A stretch of DNA of 64,000 bases from Nannocystis punicea (GTDB lineage: Bacteria; Myxococcota_A; Polyangia; Nannocystales; Nannocystaceae), in NCBI RefSeq assembly GCF_026965555.1, contig NZ_CP114040.1, positions 2,542,001-2,606,000 of the forward strand, given 5' to 3'. Position numbers and translations under genes: made by a program. Below, piece after piece: positions 40,008 to 48,649 of this stretch (position 1 is its first letter; the number at the start of each line of letters is the position of its first letter). Under the pieces are notes generated by a model. The model ran no database searches. It worked only from the letters and a program-made list of their open reading frames with translations, and was not told the origin of the DNA.

Positions 40008-40013
40008 TATCGT
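40008..40013 (+). promoter_or_regulatory. Start-proximal -10-like hexamer
   Basis: TATCGT nine bases before the ATG at 40023. Confidence 0.4.
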
Positions 40014-40022
40014 GGGGCCGCC

Positions 40023-40469
40023 ATGCCGCGTCTCGCAGTGCGTGCCATCCTCCTCGAGGGCGACAGCATCCTCCTCGAGCGCTTCGAGGACGCCGTCGAG
40101 TCGTGGTACGTGACCCCCGGCGGCGGCGTCCAGGAGAACGAGACCATCGAGGAGGCCTTTCACCGCGAGCTGCAGGAGGAGCTGGGCGTGCGGGCCGAGT
40201 TCGGGGCGGTCGCCTTCATCCGTGAGATCATCGCCGACCGCCTGGCCGTCACCAACCTCCCGCCCGGCTTCCATCAGGTCGAGGTGTTCGTGTACGGCCG
40301 CCTGCTGCCCGGGCAGACCCCGCGCATGGTCTCGCCCGACGTCTCGCAGGTCGGCTTCGTCTGGGTCCCGCTGGGCGAGCTCCACACCCTGCCGTTCTTC
40401 CCGCGCGAGCTCATCCCCGAGTTCCAGGCCCGCGCCTTCCCGCGGTTCTACTACGGGCACCGACGTTAG
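40023..40469 (+). CDS. Nudix hydrolase
   Basis: A 148-residue protein. The Nudix box is complete: GGVQENETIEEAFHRE followed by LQEELGV (about residues 36-58), with the catalytic Glu residues present. Typical substrates are nucleoside diphosphates linked to another group; which one cannot be told. The ATG at 40023 is chosen since it starts just before the first Nudix strand (LAVRAILLEGDSILL). It lies 130 bases after the methyltransferase gene on the same strand. Confidence 0.93.
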   Translation: MPRLAVRAILLEGDSILLERFEDAVESWYVTPGGGVQENETIEEAFHRELQEELGVRAEFGAVAFIREIIADRLAVTNLPPGFHQVEVFVYGRLLPGQTPRMVSPDVSQVGFVWVPLGELHTLPFFPRELIPEFQARAFPRFYYGHRR

Positions 40470-40633
40470 CCGCGGCGACCGGGGTCCTTCGCGGTCCTCG
40501 TGCTCCACGCGAAGTCGGCTCCGATCGGGGGGACAGGGCAGGCTGTCGAGCCCGCTCGTGGATCAACGCAGTAGTGGCGCGACTCGTGACATTCGGGTGG
40601 TCGCGTCGCGGCCGACTCTGGTACACCCTGGCG

Positions 40634-41008
40634 ATGCATCACAGCCGCCTCGCCGGATTCATCATCGATTGCCAGGACACTCCGCCCGACGACGCCGCCG
40701 CGTTTTGGAGCCGTGCGCTCGGCATGGCCTCGGAGGGCGACGACGGCCATGGCTACGCCGTGCTCGACGCCAGCGCCCGCGACTTGCACATCGAGGTCCA
40801 GCGGGTCAGCCACGCGAGCCGCATCCACCTCGACATCGAGACCGACGATCAGCCGGCCGAGGTCGCCCGGCTCGAGCGCCTCGGCGCGCGGCAGGTCGCC
40901 AAGGGGCCGCGCTGGGTGGTGATGGAGGCGCCGACCGGGCAGCGCTTCTGTGTCATCAACGCCCGCCGCCCGCTCGCAGGAGCGCCGGGCACCAACGTCT
41001 GGCCGTGA
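40634..41008 (+). CDS. VOC/glyoxalase-like protein
   Basis: A 124-residue protein with two beta-alpha-beta-beta-beta modules: FIIDCQDTPPDDAAAFWSRA then LHIEVQRV in the first, and IHLDIETDD, RLERLGARQV and WVVMEAPTGQRFCVI in the second. Metal-type positions (His, Glu) are partly present. Members act as dioxygenases, isomerases or resistance proteins. TACACC lies six bases before the ATG, supporting the start over an upstream ATG at 40574. Confidence 0.88.
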   Translation: MHHSRLAGFIIDCQDTPPDDAAAFWSRALGMASEGDDGHGYAVLDASARDLHIEVQRVSHASRIHLDIETDDQPAEVARLERLGARQVAKGPRWVVMEAPTGQRFCVINARRPLAGAPGTNVWP

Positions 41009-41408
41009 GCGCGAGGGCCGTGGGTCGGCCTGTCCGACAGCGCCGATCCCCGCGGCTTCGTCGAGGCCGCCGCTCGCACCGACCCGGCCCGCGGGCTCGC
41101 GGTGGCGCGGGCGCTATTGTTGCGCGCGTGCCATTCCCGCGCCGAGGCCGGGGCCGGATCGATATCCGCGGAGTCTCGCCTGCAGGCGGGCGTCGAACCG
41201 CTCGCATTCGCGGCGCCTGCCGGACGAGGTCGCTCGAGTTCGAGCCCGCCGGCGCCGCGCGCGGGGCATTCGAATGCGGCCGGCTCGCAGGGAAGGAATG
41301 GTGCGAGCCTGGCCGCGCATCGTCGTTCGTCTCGAACCATCGTCTCCGATTCACGACGCAAATTCGCGCGGCCCTCGGCTCACCGCAATCGGTCCGTATG
41401 GGTCTAGA
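41009..41408. other. Intergenic region, 400 bases
   Basis: No intact gene. A protein-like stretch (DPRGFVEAAARTDPARGLAV) can be read on the plus strand near 41050-41110 but has no start or family. The promoter hexamer of the kinase gene is at the right end. Confidence 0.4.
41397..41402 (+). promoter_or_regulatory. Start-proximal -10-like hexamer
   Basis: TATGGG six bases before the ATG at 41409; the same hexamer precedes 12176. Confidence 0.35.
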
Positions 41409-43255
41409 ATGTCCCTGGGGGGATCGATGCGGATGGGTGAGCCCGCGGGCCGGCTCGGGCAGGTCCTGGAGAATCGATACAGGCTCTGCGAGGTTATCGG
41501 AGGCGGCGGCATGGGGACCGTCTATCTCGCGGAGCACGTGTACCTCGGCGAGCGCCTCGCCGTGAAGTTGCTGAGTCCGCGCCTGGCGTTCGATCAGGAG
41601 TGGGTCGATCGATTCTTGCTGGAGGCCCAGGCGGCCATCCGGATCGGTCACGACAACATCGTGCAGGTCCGGGACTTCGGCTGTCCGGAGCCCGGGCTCG
41701 TCTACATGGTGATGGAGGCGATCTCCGGCGAGAGCCTGGCGAAGTTCATCGAGCGCGAGCGTGCGATTCCCTGGCAGCGCGCGTTGAAGATCGCCGATTC
41801 CATCGCCGCCGCCCTCGAGGCCGCTCACGAGCACGGCATCATCCATCGCGACATCAAGCCCTCCAATTGCATCCGCACGACGTCGCGCGGCGATCCCGAT
41901 TCATCAAGGTCCTCGACTTCGGCATCGCCAAGTTCACCGCCCCCACGGACATGGACGCCCACGTCCCGCGGACGGCCACCGGTGTATGGATGGGCACCGC
42001 CGAATACATGGCCCCCGAGATGTACCGCGGCGAGCCGCCGGACGGACGCGTCGACGTCTACGCCCTCGGCGTCCTGCTCTACAAGCTCATCACCGGCGAG
42101 ACGCCGTTCAAGGGGGCTCACCTCGAGGTCGCGGTCGAACAGTCCCGGCGCGGTCCGGCGCCTCCCAGCGAGCGCGCCCCCGACCGCGAGGTCCCCGCCG
42201 AGATCGACGCCCTGCTGCTCCGCGCGCTCGCGCGGGATTTGAACTCGCGGACGCCCAGCATGACTGCGTTGCGCGGAGAGATCGCGGCAGCGCTGGCCGG
42301 CTCCGCGAGCGAGGAGCACGAGCGGACGTTGATCCGCAAGCGCACTCCCCTCGCCGCCCCCGCCTCGACCGGGCGGCCTGCTCCTCCTGTGAGCATTACG
42401 CCGGCGCCCGCCGAGCCGACTGCCACCAGTGGGCCGGTCCCGGCGGCGCCGGCTCCTGCGAGCGAGCCGCCCGTGAGCGTCCGGGAGCTCGCTCCCGTCC
42501 TGCCTGCGGTGCCGCCCCGCTCGGTGGCGGTGCAGACCGAACCGCACCGCATTGTCTCGGGTCCGCAATCGGTGGTCGCGGCGACCGAGGTCATTCCGTC
42601 GAAGCGACGGATGGGTCCGGCCGCGCTGGTCGCCGGTACATTCGTCAGTGTCATGGCGGTCATCGCCGTGGGATGGCGCCTGGGCACGCGAGGGGTCAGG
42701 GACGTCGAAGCGCCCGTCGAGGCTCCCTCCGTCGCGGTCGTGGACACACCCGCGGTGCACGCCGCCGCCCCGGTCTCGCCCCCCGAGTCGTCCCTGGCGC
42801 CGGCCCCGACCAGCCCGACTGTGCCGGTCCTGGCAGATCCGGCTCCGCCCCCTGCTTCGCTCGCGCCGTCCTCACCGCCGCCGAGTTCGCCCGTCGAGCC
42901 GCCGGGCGAGGTCAAGCAACCTGCGAAGGCCGATCGCCCCGTGAAGCCCAGGCCGTCGCCGCGCGCCCCTGAACCCGCACCGCCGCCCGCCGATCCGCGA
43001 CCTGCGGCGCTCACCGAGCAGGACGTCGGCGGTACGTTCAAGCGGCTTCAGAGAGAATGTGTCGACTGGGGCGTCCCCCGCGGACGGAGCGCGACTCTCA
43101 ATATTAGCATCAGCAGCGAGGGGTCGGCGACCTACGAGACGATCGGCATCGCCGACCCGTTCTTCGTCGACTGCCTCGGCAAGAAGTTGAAGCAGACCAA
43201 ATTTCCCGAGAGTCACAGCGGCGGCAGGTTTCGCCACGGCTTCACCTGCGGCTGA
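41409..43255 (+). pseudogene. Ser/Thr kinase broken by a frameshift
   Basis: The first frame gives MSLGGSMRMGEPAGRLGQ, a glycine loop GGGGMGTVY, the Lys in LAVKLL and HRDIKPSN. Near 41890-41905 the reading frame must change: DFG, APE (YMAPEMYRG) and everything after lie in another frame. One missing base restores a continuous kinase of about 615 residues. After the kinase come an Ala/Pro-rich linker, one membrane helix (ALVAGTFVSVMAVIAVGW) and a C-terminal TonB/AgmX-like domain with RECVDWG and FFVDCLGKKLK. The break separates the catalytic loop from DFG, so as written no active kinase is made. A sequencing error cannot be excluded. Confidence 0.8.
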
Positions 43256-43281
43256 GGGAGCCGCCGCCCTCGGCCTCGGGA

Positions 43282-45144
43282 TCAGGGGTGGAACACGGCG
43301 ACGAAGCCGTCGCGGTTGCCCTCGCTGACGATCATGCCCTGGCCGAGGTCGATGCTCTGGAAGAAGGTGCCCGTGATTGCGACTGCGCCGGTGGTGGACC
43401 CGGCCACGCCGCCGCCGGTCTGGGCGTCGATGCCGCCGAAGCTCTTGCCCCACAGGAGCTGGCCCTGCGGGCTGAACTTGCCGAGGTAGGCGTCGTACTG
43501 GTCGACGGAGGCCAGGACGGCGCCGCCGAGGTCGCACGTGCCGAGGAAGCTGCCGGTGGTGATGAGGTTGTCGAGGCCGTCGAGCGCCAGCTGGACGCCG
43601 CTCGAGCCCTCGGCGCACAGCAGCCGGCTCCACAGGTGCGAGCCGTCGGCGTCGAACTGGGCGAGGAAGCCGGAGCCCTCGGGCCCCGCCAGCGGCCCGC
43701 CGCCGAAGTCGACGCTGCCGCGATTCGAGCCCGTGATCGTGACGCGCCCGGCGCTGTCGATCACCAGGCCGCGGGCGCGCTGGTTGCCCGGGTCGCCGAA
43801 GTGCTTGGCCCACACCGTGGCGCCCGCGGGGTCGAGCTTGGCCACGAAGAGGTCGTCGGCGCCGGTGGAGACCAGCGGGCCGGTGCCGGCGTCGACCGAG
43901 TCCCAGAACCAGCCGGCCACGTAGGCATTGCCGGCCGGATCGACGTCGATGCTGCCGCCGAGCTGGGAGTCGGTGCCGCTGAAGCTGCGGCTCCACACGT
44001 GCGCGCCGGCGGCCGTGAAGCGGGCGACGAAGGCGTCGGCGAATTCGTTGGCGACGAACTCGCCGCCGCCGAGGTCGAGCGAGGTGAAGAAGAAGCCGGC
44101 GAGCAGGATGTCGCCGTCCTCGGCGAGGGCGAGGTCCTTGACCCCGACATACTGATTGCCGCCGGGGAACGACTCGCTCCACACGTGCTCGCCGTCGCCG
44201 GTCAGCTGGACGAGGAACAGGTCGTGCGTGTCCGTCAGGTTCTGCAGCGGACCGCCGCCGAAGTCGATCGTGTCGCCGAAGTCGCCGGCCAGGACGATGT
44301 CGCCGGCGGGCGTGAGCGCGAGGCCGTAGTCGGCCCCGCCCTGGTCGCCGGGGCCGCCGAAGCGCTTGCTCCACAGGTGGTCGCCCGCGGGCGAGAACTT
44401 GGCGACGAACACGTCGAGGCCGTCGTTGATCAGGGTGCCGCCGCCGAAGTCGATCGGCCCGTCGCCCCACGCGGCGATCACGAGGTTGCCGGCCGCGTCG
44501 AAGACGGCGCGCGTGCCCACCTCGTGGCCGCCCTGGCCGAACGTCCGGCTCCACGCCTGCGCGCCGGGGCCCGGGCACGGGTCGTCGCCGTCGCAGTCCT
44601 CGTCGCCCTCCTCGTCGCAGGTCTCGCGCGCCGGCAGGACCTCGCCCTCACACGCCTCCCAGGTGCCGTCGGCGCCGCACAGCTGCTGGCCGGCGATGCA
44701 CTTGCCCACGCCCTCGGTGCCGTCCGGACCGCTGTAACAGGACCGCGAGTCGCCGGGCACGCATTCGTCCGCCGGATCGGTGGTACCCGTGCTCGTGTCG
44801 GTGTCGGTGTCGGTGTCCGTGGAGGTCGAGGTCGAGGTCGAGGTGTCGGTGGAGGTCGAGGTGTCCGACGTGGGGTTGGGCGTCGTCGGGCTGACCGTGG
44901 TCGGATCGTCGCTGGTCGTGTCGTCGGGGGCCGTCGTGCTGCCCTGGGTCTCGGTGTCCGGGCTCGTGCTCGTCGGAGTGAGGCTCGTCGGGTCGGTCGA
45001 GCCCTCCGTGGTCGAGCTCGAGGTCTCGCTGCCGCCGGTCGTGTCGGTCGCGGTCGAATCGCCGGGACAGGCCGCGAGCAGCGCGGGGAACAGGGCAGGG
45101 GCGGTCCGGTTCATGACATGACGTGCAAAAATAATGGCTCGCAT
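43282..45144 (-). CDS. SBBP-type beta-propeller lipoprotein
   Basis: A 620-residue protein. The signal ends LLAAC. A long Thr/Ser/Asp linker includes a Ser-Thr-Asp repeat. A Cys-containing module follows (CVPGDSRSCYSGPDGTEGVG, CIAGQQLC, CDEEGDEDCDGDD) of the type that precedes propellers in myxobacteria. About eight blades remain, with the motif DFGGG.L...G..D.FVAKF.PAG.H.W...FGG (SBBP repeat). AGGAG lies upstream of the ATG at 45144; an in-frame ATG at 45114 would give a shorter signal. A surface-exposed binding protein is inferred. Confidence 0.9.
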   Translation of the reverse strand: MRAIIFARHVMNRTAPALFPALLAACPGDSTATDTTGGSETSSSTTEGSTDPTSLTPTSTSPDTETQGSTTAPDDTTSDDPTTVSPTTPNPTSDTSTSTDTSTSTSTSTDTDTDTDTSTGTTDPADECVPGDSRSCYSGPDGTEGVGKCIAGQQLCGADGTWEACEGEVLPARETCDEEGDEDCDGDDPCPGPGAQAWSRTFGQGGHEVGTRAVFDAAGNLVIAAWGDGPIDFGGGTLINDGLDVFVAKFSPAGDHLWSKRFGGPGDQGGADYGLALTPAGDIVLAGDFGDTIDFGGGPLQNLTDTHDLFLVQLTGDGEHVWSESFPGGNQYVGVKDLALAEDGDILLAGFFFTSLDLGGGEFVANEFADAFVARFTAAGAHVWSRSFSGTDSQLGGSIDVDPAGNAYVAGWFWDSVDAGTGPLVSTGADDLFVAKLDPAGATVWAKHFGDPGNQRARGLVIDSAGRVTITGSNRGSVDFGGGPLAGPEGSGFLAQFDADGSHLWSRLLCAEGSSGVQLALDGLDNLITTGSFLGTCDLGGAVLASVDQYDAYLGKFSPQGQLLWGKSFGGIDAQTGGGVAGSTTGAVAITGTFFQSIDLGQGMIVSEGNRDGFVAVFHP

Positions 45145-45628
45145 CGGGTATCTCTCCTGGCCGCCGCGATCGCGACGGCATGACTGCGCCAGCGAGCCGC
45201 GGTGACACATCGTCGGCCTCGCGCGCGAGGCGGCGTGGACCACCTCCGTTCGTCCAGTGATCGCGGGGCGCGACTCGATCGCCGCGCCGCGCAAAATCGC
45301 CGCCGCCGGGCGGGCCGAGGCGCGAGATCCGGGAGCGCCCGTGCGAGGTCGAGCGCGAGGCGCTCGGGCTCGCGTCCTCAGCCGCCGCGCCGCCCGAGGA
45401 GCGGGAGGCACTCGCGGGCGCCCGCGGCGGCGGGACCTCCGCGAGGTCGCAGGCGACGCGGACGTGACCGAATGCACCGACGTCCTGCGCCGCGGATCAC
45501 AGCGCAGGCGGTGGACAAACCTGTGAAATGATTTATGAAAAACAAGGCCTGTCTTTATGGGCATGTATATGGATTGCTCCGAGCGCGCCTCCGGTGGACT
45601 CGACCGGGCCGCGAGGCACTCTGGTGAC
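45145..45628. other. Intergenic region, 484 bases
   Basis: No supported gene. It ends in a clearly AT-rich patch (about 45525-45560) that stands out from the GC-rich surroundings. Confidence 0.45.
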
Positions 45629-45826
45629 GTGCAGATCAAGCCCATCCACTGGCTCTGTGGCTCCCTCGTGGCGATGAACCTCGCGCTGCTCGGAGTCGTC
45701 CTCGACGACGAGTGCCGGGCTCACGGGGTCCAGCGCTCGGCATGGAGATGGTTGTGGGTCCAGGACGATCATGACGACCGGGACGCCAACGACGACGGCG
45801 AGAACGACGAGCAAGACCGGGAGTGA
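45629..45826 (+). CDS. Possible small membrane protein with acidic tail
   Basis: A 65-residue frame from GTG (in frame with an ATG at 45557). It has one hydrophobic helix (LCGSLVAMNLALLGVVL) and a tail of Asp/Glu/Asn (DDHDDRDANDDGENDEQD). No family was recognised and there is no strong ribosome site. Composition supports translation but the call is tentative. Confidence 0.4.
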   Translation: MQIKPIHWLCGSLVAMNLALLGVVLDDECRAHGVQRSAWRWLWVQDDHDDRDANDDGENDEQDRE

Positions 45827-45865
45827 AGCGTCCTGCTCCGCGGCCCCGAACCGCAGCTCCTGCGG

Positions 45866-45871
45866 TATACC
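45866..45871 (+). promoter_or_regulatory. Start-proximal -10-like hexamer
   Basis: TATACC six bases before the ATG at 45878. Confidence 0.4.
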
Positions 45872-45877
45872 GGGGCG

Positions 45878-46471
45878 ATGAGCACCTGGGTGGCCGCCCT
45901 CATCGAGACGCAGGGACGCAGGGACTTCTGGGACCTGGCGCGCGAGCAGGGCGTGGAGCCGCTCTCCACGGACGTCCCGGCGCGTGTCCTCGTCGACTTC
46001 GAGCCGAGCGGGCGCGAGGCGGCGGTGCAGATCGCACAGGCGCTGTCCGCCGAGCTGTCCGCGAGCTGCCTCGCGTTCGCGGCGCAGACGAACGCCGACG
46101 TGTACGAGCTGCACGCCTTCGAGCGCGGCGCTCGCGTCCGCCGGCTGGCCTACTCCCGCGACGGGGGCGGCTGGTTCCGCGTCGAGGGGGAGGTGCAGCC
46201 GTGGGAGCGGGCCTTCTTCTTCGACGAGGCCTCGACGTCCGCCGACAGCGACGCCTGGCCCGACATGCTGTGGGACGAGCTCGCCGACGAGGACGTGGCG
46301 CGCTACGAGGCGGCCCGCCGCGCAGGCGATGCGAGCGCAGTGCTGGACCTGCTGCATCCGTCCTCGACCGGGCCGCTGCGGCGGCTGTGCGACGCTCTCG
46401 GCGTGTCTCCGGACGCGCCCCTGGGACGCTGGAGGAAGCCGGGCCTGGGGTCGCGTCTCTTGCGTCGGTAG
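45878..46471 (+). CDS. Conserved-looking protein of unknown function
   Basis: A 197-residue soluble protein without signal peptide. It has an alpha/beta look: MSTWVAALIETQGRRDFWDL, a LAFAAQTNADVYELHAFE strand pair, RRLAYSRDGGGWFRVEGE and a C-terminal helical part. Such proteins can be immunity or SMI1-like factors, but I could not match it to a family. Codon use is typical of the window. The start is supported by the hexamer upstream. Confidence 0.75.
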   Translation: MSTWVAALIETQGRRDFWDLAREQGVEPLSTDVPARVLVDFEPSGREAAVQIAQALSAELSASCLAFAAQTNADVYELHAFERGARVRRLAYSRDGGGWFRVEGEVQPWERAFFFDEASTSADSDAWPDMLWDELADEDVARYEAARRAGDASAVLDLLHPSSTGPLRRLCDALGVSPDAPLGRWRKPGLGSRLLRR

Positions 46472-46625
46472 AATTGCGAGCCGACGCGGTCGAGCACTGC
46501 CGCGTCCGCACGCGCGAGGTGGATCCCGCGTCGCGTCACCGAGACGTCCCGAGCGGTCGACGCCAGCCCTCGCCTTCGCCGCGCTCCGAATCCCAGGAGC
46601 GCGAGCGAGGCTCCGCCGCGATCGA

Positions 46626-47378
46626 TCAGCGCAGGCCGCCGGAGGCGCTGATGATCTCGCCGGTCAACCAGCCGGACGCGGGCGAGGCGAGGAACACCGC
46701 GACGGTGGCGATGTCGTCGACCTGGCCGATGCGGCCGAGCGGGGTGCCGGCGATCAGCTGCTTCTCGAAGTCGGTGCCGCTGATGCCGAGAGTGCGGGCG
46801 CCCTCGGTGTCGACGGCGCCGGGGTTGATCGAGTTGACGCGGATCTTCCGCGGCCCGAGATCGAGCGCGAGGGTCTGGGTGAGGCCGTCGAGCGCGTGCT
46901 TGCTGGCGGTGTAGACGACCGACTGCGGGACCGCCCGGCGGGTCACCGTCGAGCCGATGTTGATCACGCTGCCGCCCTCGGGCCCGAAGTACTTCAGCGC
47001 CTCCTGCACCGCGAGCAGCGGGCCGAGCACGTTGGTGTCGAACTGGCGCCGGTACTCGGCCTCGGTGATCGCCTCGACCGCCTCGAAGCGGAACACGCCG
47101 GCGTTGTTGACCAGCACGTCGAGCCGGCCGAACACCCGCTTCGCCTCGGCGAACAGCCGCTTCACGTCGGCCGCCTTCGACACGTCGGCCTGGACCGCGA
47201 ACGCCTTGCCGTCCTTCTGCGTGATGTCGGCGACGACCCGCTCGGCGCCGGCCTTGTCGCCGGCGTAGTTGACGATCACCGCCGCGCCCGCGCCCGCCAG
47301 CGCCCGGGCGATGCCCGCGCCGATGCCCTTCGACGCGCCCGTGACGACCGCGACCTTGCCCTTCAATGACTCGACCAT
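46626..47378 (-). CDS. Short-chain dehydrogenase/reductase
   Basis: A 250-residue classical [22 protein letters not shown] (cofactor), VLVNNAGVF, the catalytic Ser in INIGSTV, then YTASK (Tyr-x3-Lys), and [13 protein letters not shown]. It resembles FabG and glucose 1-dehydrogenase-like enzymes. GAGGAGA precedes the ATG at 47378. It is divergent from an ArsR gene; the TCTAAATG motif between them is probably the regulator site. The substrate is unknown. Confidence 0.94.
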   Translation of the reverse strand: MVESLKGKVAVVTGASKGIGAGIARALAGAGAAVIVNYAGDKAGAERVVADITQKDGKAFAVQADVSKAADVKRLFAEAKRVFGRLDVLVNNAGVFRFEAVEAITEAEYRRQFDTNVLGPLLAVQEALKYFGPEGGSVINIGSTVTRRAVPQSVVYTASKHALDGLTQTLALDLGPRKIRVNSINPGAVDTEGARTLGISGTDFEKQLIAGTPLGRIGQVDDIATVAVFLASPASGWLTGEIISASGGLR

Positions 47379-47422
47379 CTTCGCTCTCCTCGTGGTGCTG
47401 TCAGTTCGACAGTTCGATGAAG

Positions 47423-47435
47423 GTCTAAATGATGG
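47423..47435. promoter_or_regulatory. Candidate ArsR half-site
   Basis: GTCTAAATGATGG between the SDR and ArsR genes shares GTCTAAATG with the inverted repeat at 47895-47924. Confidence 0.4.
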
Positions 47436-47561
47436 CCACGCCGGAGTCAAACCGCCTCCCATCATTTTTCTTCGCGCCCTCGCGCCCTCGCGCCGGCGCC
47501 GTGGCCGCGTGACCGCGCACACGGCCGCCCGCCCCGGCTACAACCGCGGCGGTCCCCGTGT

Positions 47562-47567
47562 TACGCT
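47562..47567 (+). promoter_or_regulatory. Start-proximal -10-like hexamer
   Basis: TACGCT seven bases before the ATG at 47575. Confidence 0.4.
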
Positions 47568-47574
47568 GTCGGCG

Positions 47575-47856
47575 ATGATCCGCTTGACGGACAAGCAGGT
47601 CCAGCGAATCTCGAGCGCCCTGGCCGAGCCGCGGCGCTTCAAGATCTTGCAAGACCTGGCGGCCGACCGCGCGCAGCAGATGCCCTGCGCCGCGATCGTC
47701 GAGTGCCACGGGGTCAGCCAGGCGACGATCTCCCACCACCTCAAGGAGCTCGAGACCGCCGGCCTCATCGAGATCGTCCGCGACGGCAAGTTCGCCCACG
47801 TGGTGTTCCAGCGCGACGTCTGGCGCGCCTACCTGGCGCGCCTCGCCGAGCTGTGA
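47575..47856 (+). CDS. ArsR-family transcriptional regulator
   Basis: A 93-residue winged helix protein: [17 protein letters not shown], the recognition helix [19 protein letters not shown] and the wing [13 protein letters not shown]. There are no ELCVCDL-type metal Cys, so it probably does not sense metals. It is divergent from the SDR gene, its probable target. The start at 47575 replaces an upstream in-frame start whose extra residues are not protein-like. Confidence 0.92.
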   Translation: MIRLTDKQVQRISSALAEPRRFKILQDLAADRAQQMPCAAIVECHGVSQATISHHLKELETAGLIEIVRDGKFAHVVFQRDVWRAYLARLAEL

Positions 47857-47894
47857 GCGCCCGCCCGCACCTCCCAGGTTGTCGTGCCCGCCGT

Positions 47895-47924
47895 CATTTG
47901 GACGTTTAGGTTAACGTCTAAATG
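47895..47924. promoter_or_regulatory. Inverted repeat after the ArsR gene
   Basis: CATTTGGACGT and ACGTCTAAATG pair in 10 of 11 positions around an eight-base loop. It could be a terminator or a second ArsR operator, since it repeats the motif at 47423-47435. Confidence 0.5.
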
Positions 47925-48017
47925 TCGCCAGGCCGGATGTCAAGCGCACGCAGCGCGCCAGCGACGTCGGAGTCGAGGCCCGCGCGCGCCGACGAGCGTC
48001 GGGTAAAGGTGTTTAAG

Positions 48018-48037
48018 GGACATGTCGAAAGGGACAG
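48018..48037. repeat. Degenerate ACATGTC palindrome
   Basis: GGGACATGTC followed by GAAAGGGACA, preceded by TTTAA. One arm is shortened. Confidence 0.45.
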
Positions 48038-48045
48038 CAGACACG

Positions 48046-48649
48046 GCGCACGTCGTCGCGCTCGCGCATGAATGTCCGGGAAGCACAGGCCGAGGAGGTC
48101 GCAGGGCTCGCCGCGCACTCGCGGCGCACCGCGTCGCGCTCGAGCATGAAGGTCCGGAAGCACAGGCCGAGGAGGTCGCAGGGCTCGCCGCGCACTCGCG
48201 GCGCACCGCGTCGCGCTCGAGCATGAAGGTCCGGAAGCACAGGCCGAGGAGGTCGCAGGGCTCGCCGCGCACTCGCGGCGCACCGCGTCGCGCTCGCGGA
48301 TGAACGCGTCGGGTCGAACAGGCCGAGGTCGCAGGCCTCGCCGCGCACTCGCGGCGCACGGCGTCGCGCTCGAGCATGAATGTCCGCGAAGCAGAGGTCG
48401 CAGGGCTCGCCGCGCACTCGCGGCGCACGGCGTCGCGCTCGAGCATGAAGGTCCGGAAGCACAGGCCGAGGAGGTCGTGCGGCTCGCCGCTCACTCGCGG
48501 CGCACGGCGTCGCGCTCGAGCATGAATGTCCGGGAAGCACAGGCCGAGGTCGCAGGGCTCGCCGCTCACTCGCGGCGCACGTCGTCGTGCTCGCGGATGA
48601 ACGCGTCGGGTCGAACAGGCCGAGGTCGTGCGGCTCGCCGCTCACTCGA
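48046..48649. repeat. Tandem array derived from the 3' end of the amidohydrolase gene
   Basis: Eight degenerate units begin with GGCGCAC at about 48046, 48123, 48200, 48277, 48352, 48422, 48499 and 48574; the ninth (48650) is the end of the amidohydrolase gene itself. Spacing is 70-77 bases. All share CGGCGCAC, a TGAA or equivalent, and ACAGGCCGAGG with the gene end. On the minus strand units read like EPCDLLGLCF, compared with EPYDLLGLFF in the protein. Confidence 0.75.

Noticed and set aside
41030..41200. Protein-like segment after the VOC gene
   Set aside because: It has no start codon, ribosome site or family; too weak to call even a relic.
48046..48649. CRISPR-like regular spacing
   Set aside because: Units are contiguous, contain no unique spacers and align with the end of the neighbouring gene; no cas genes are present.
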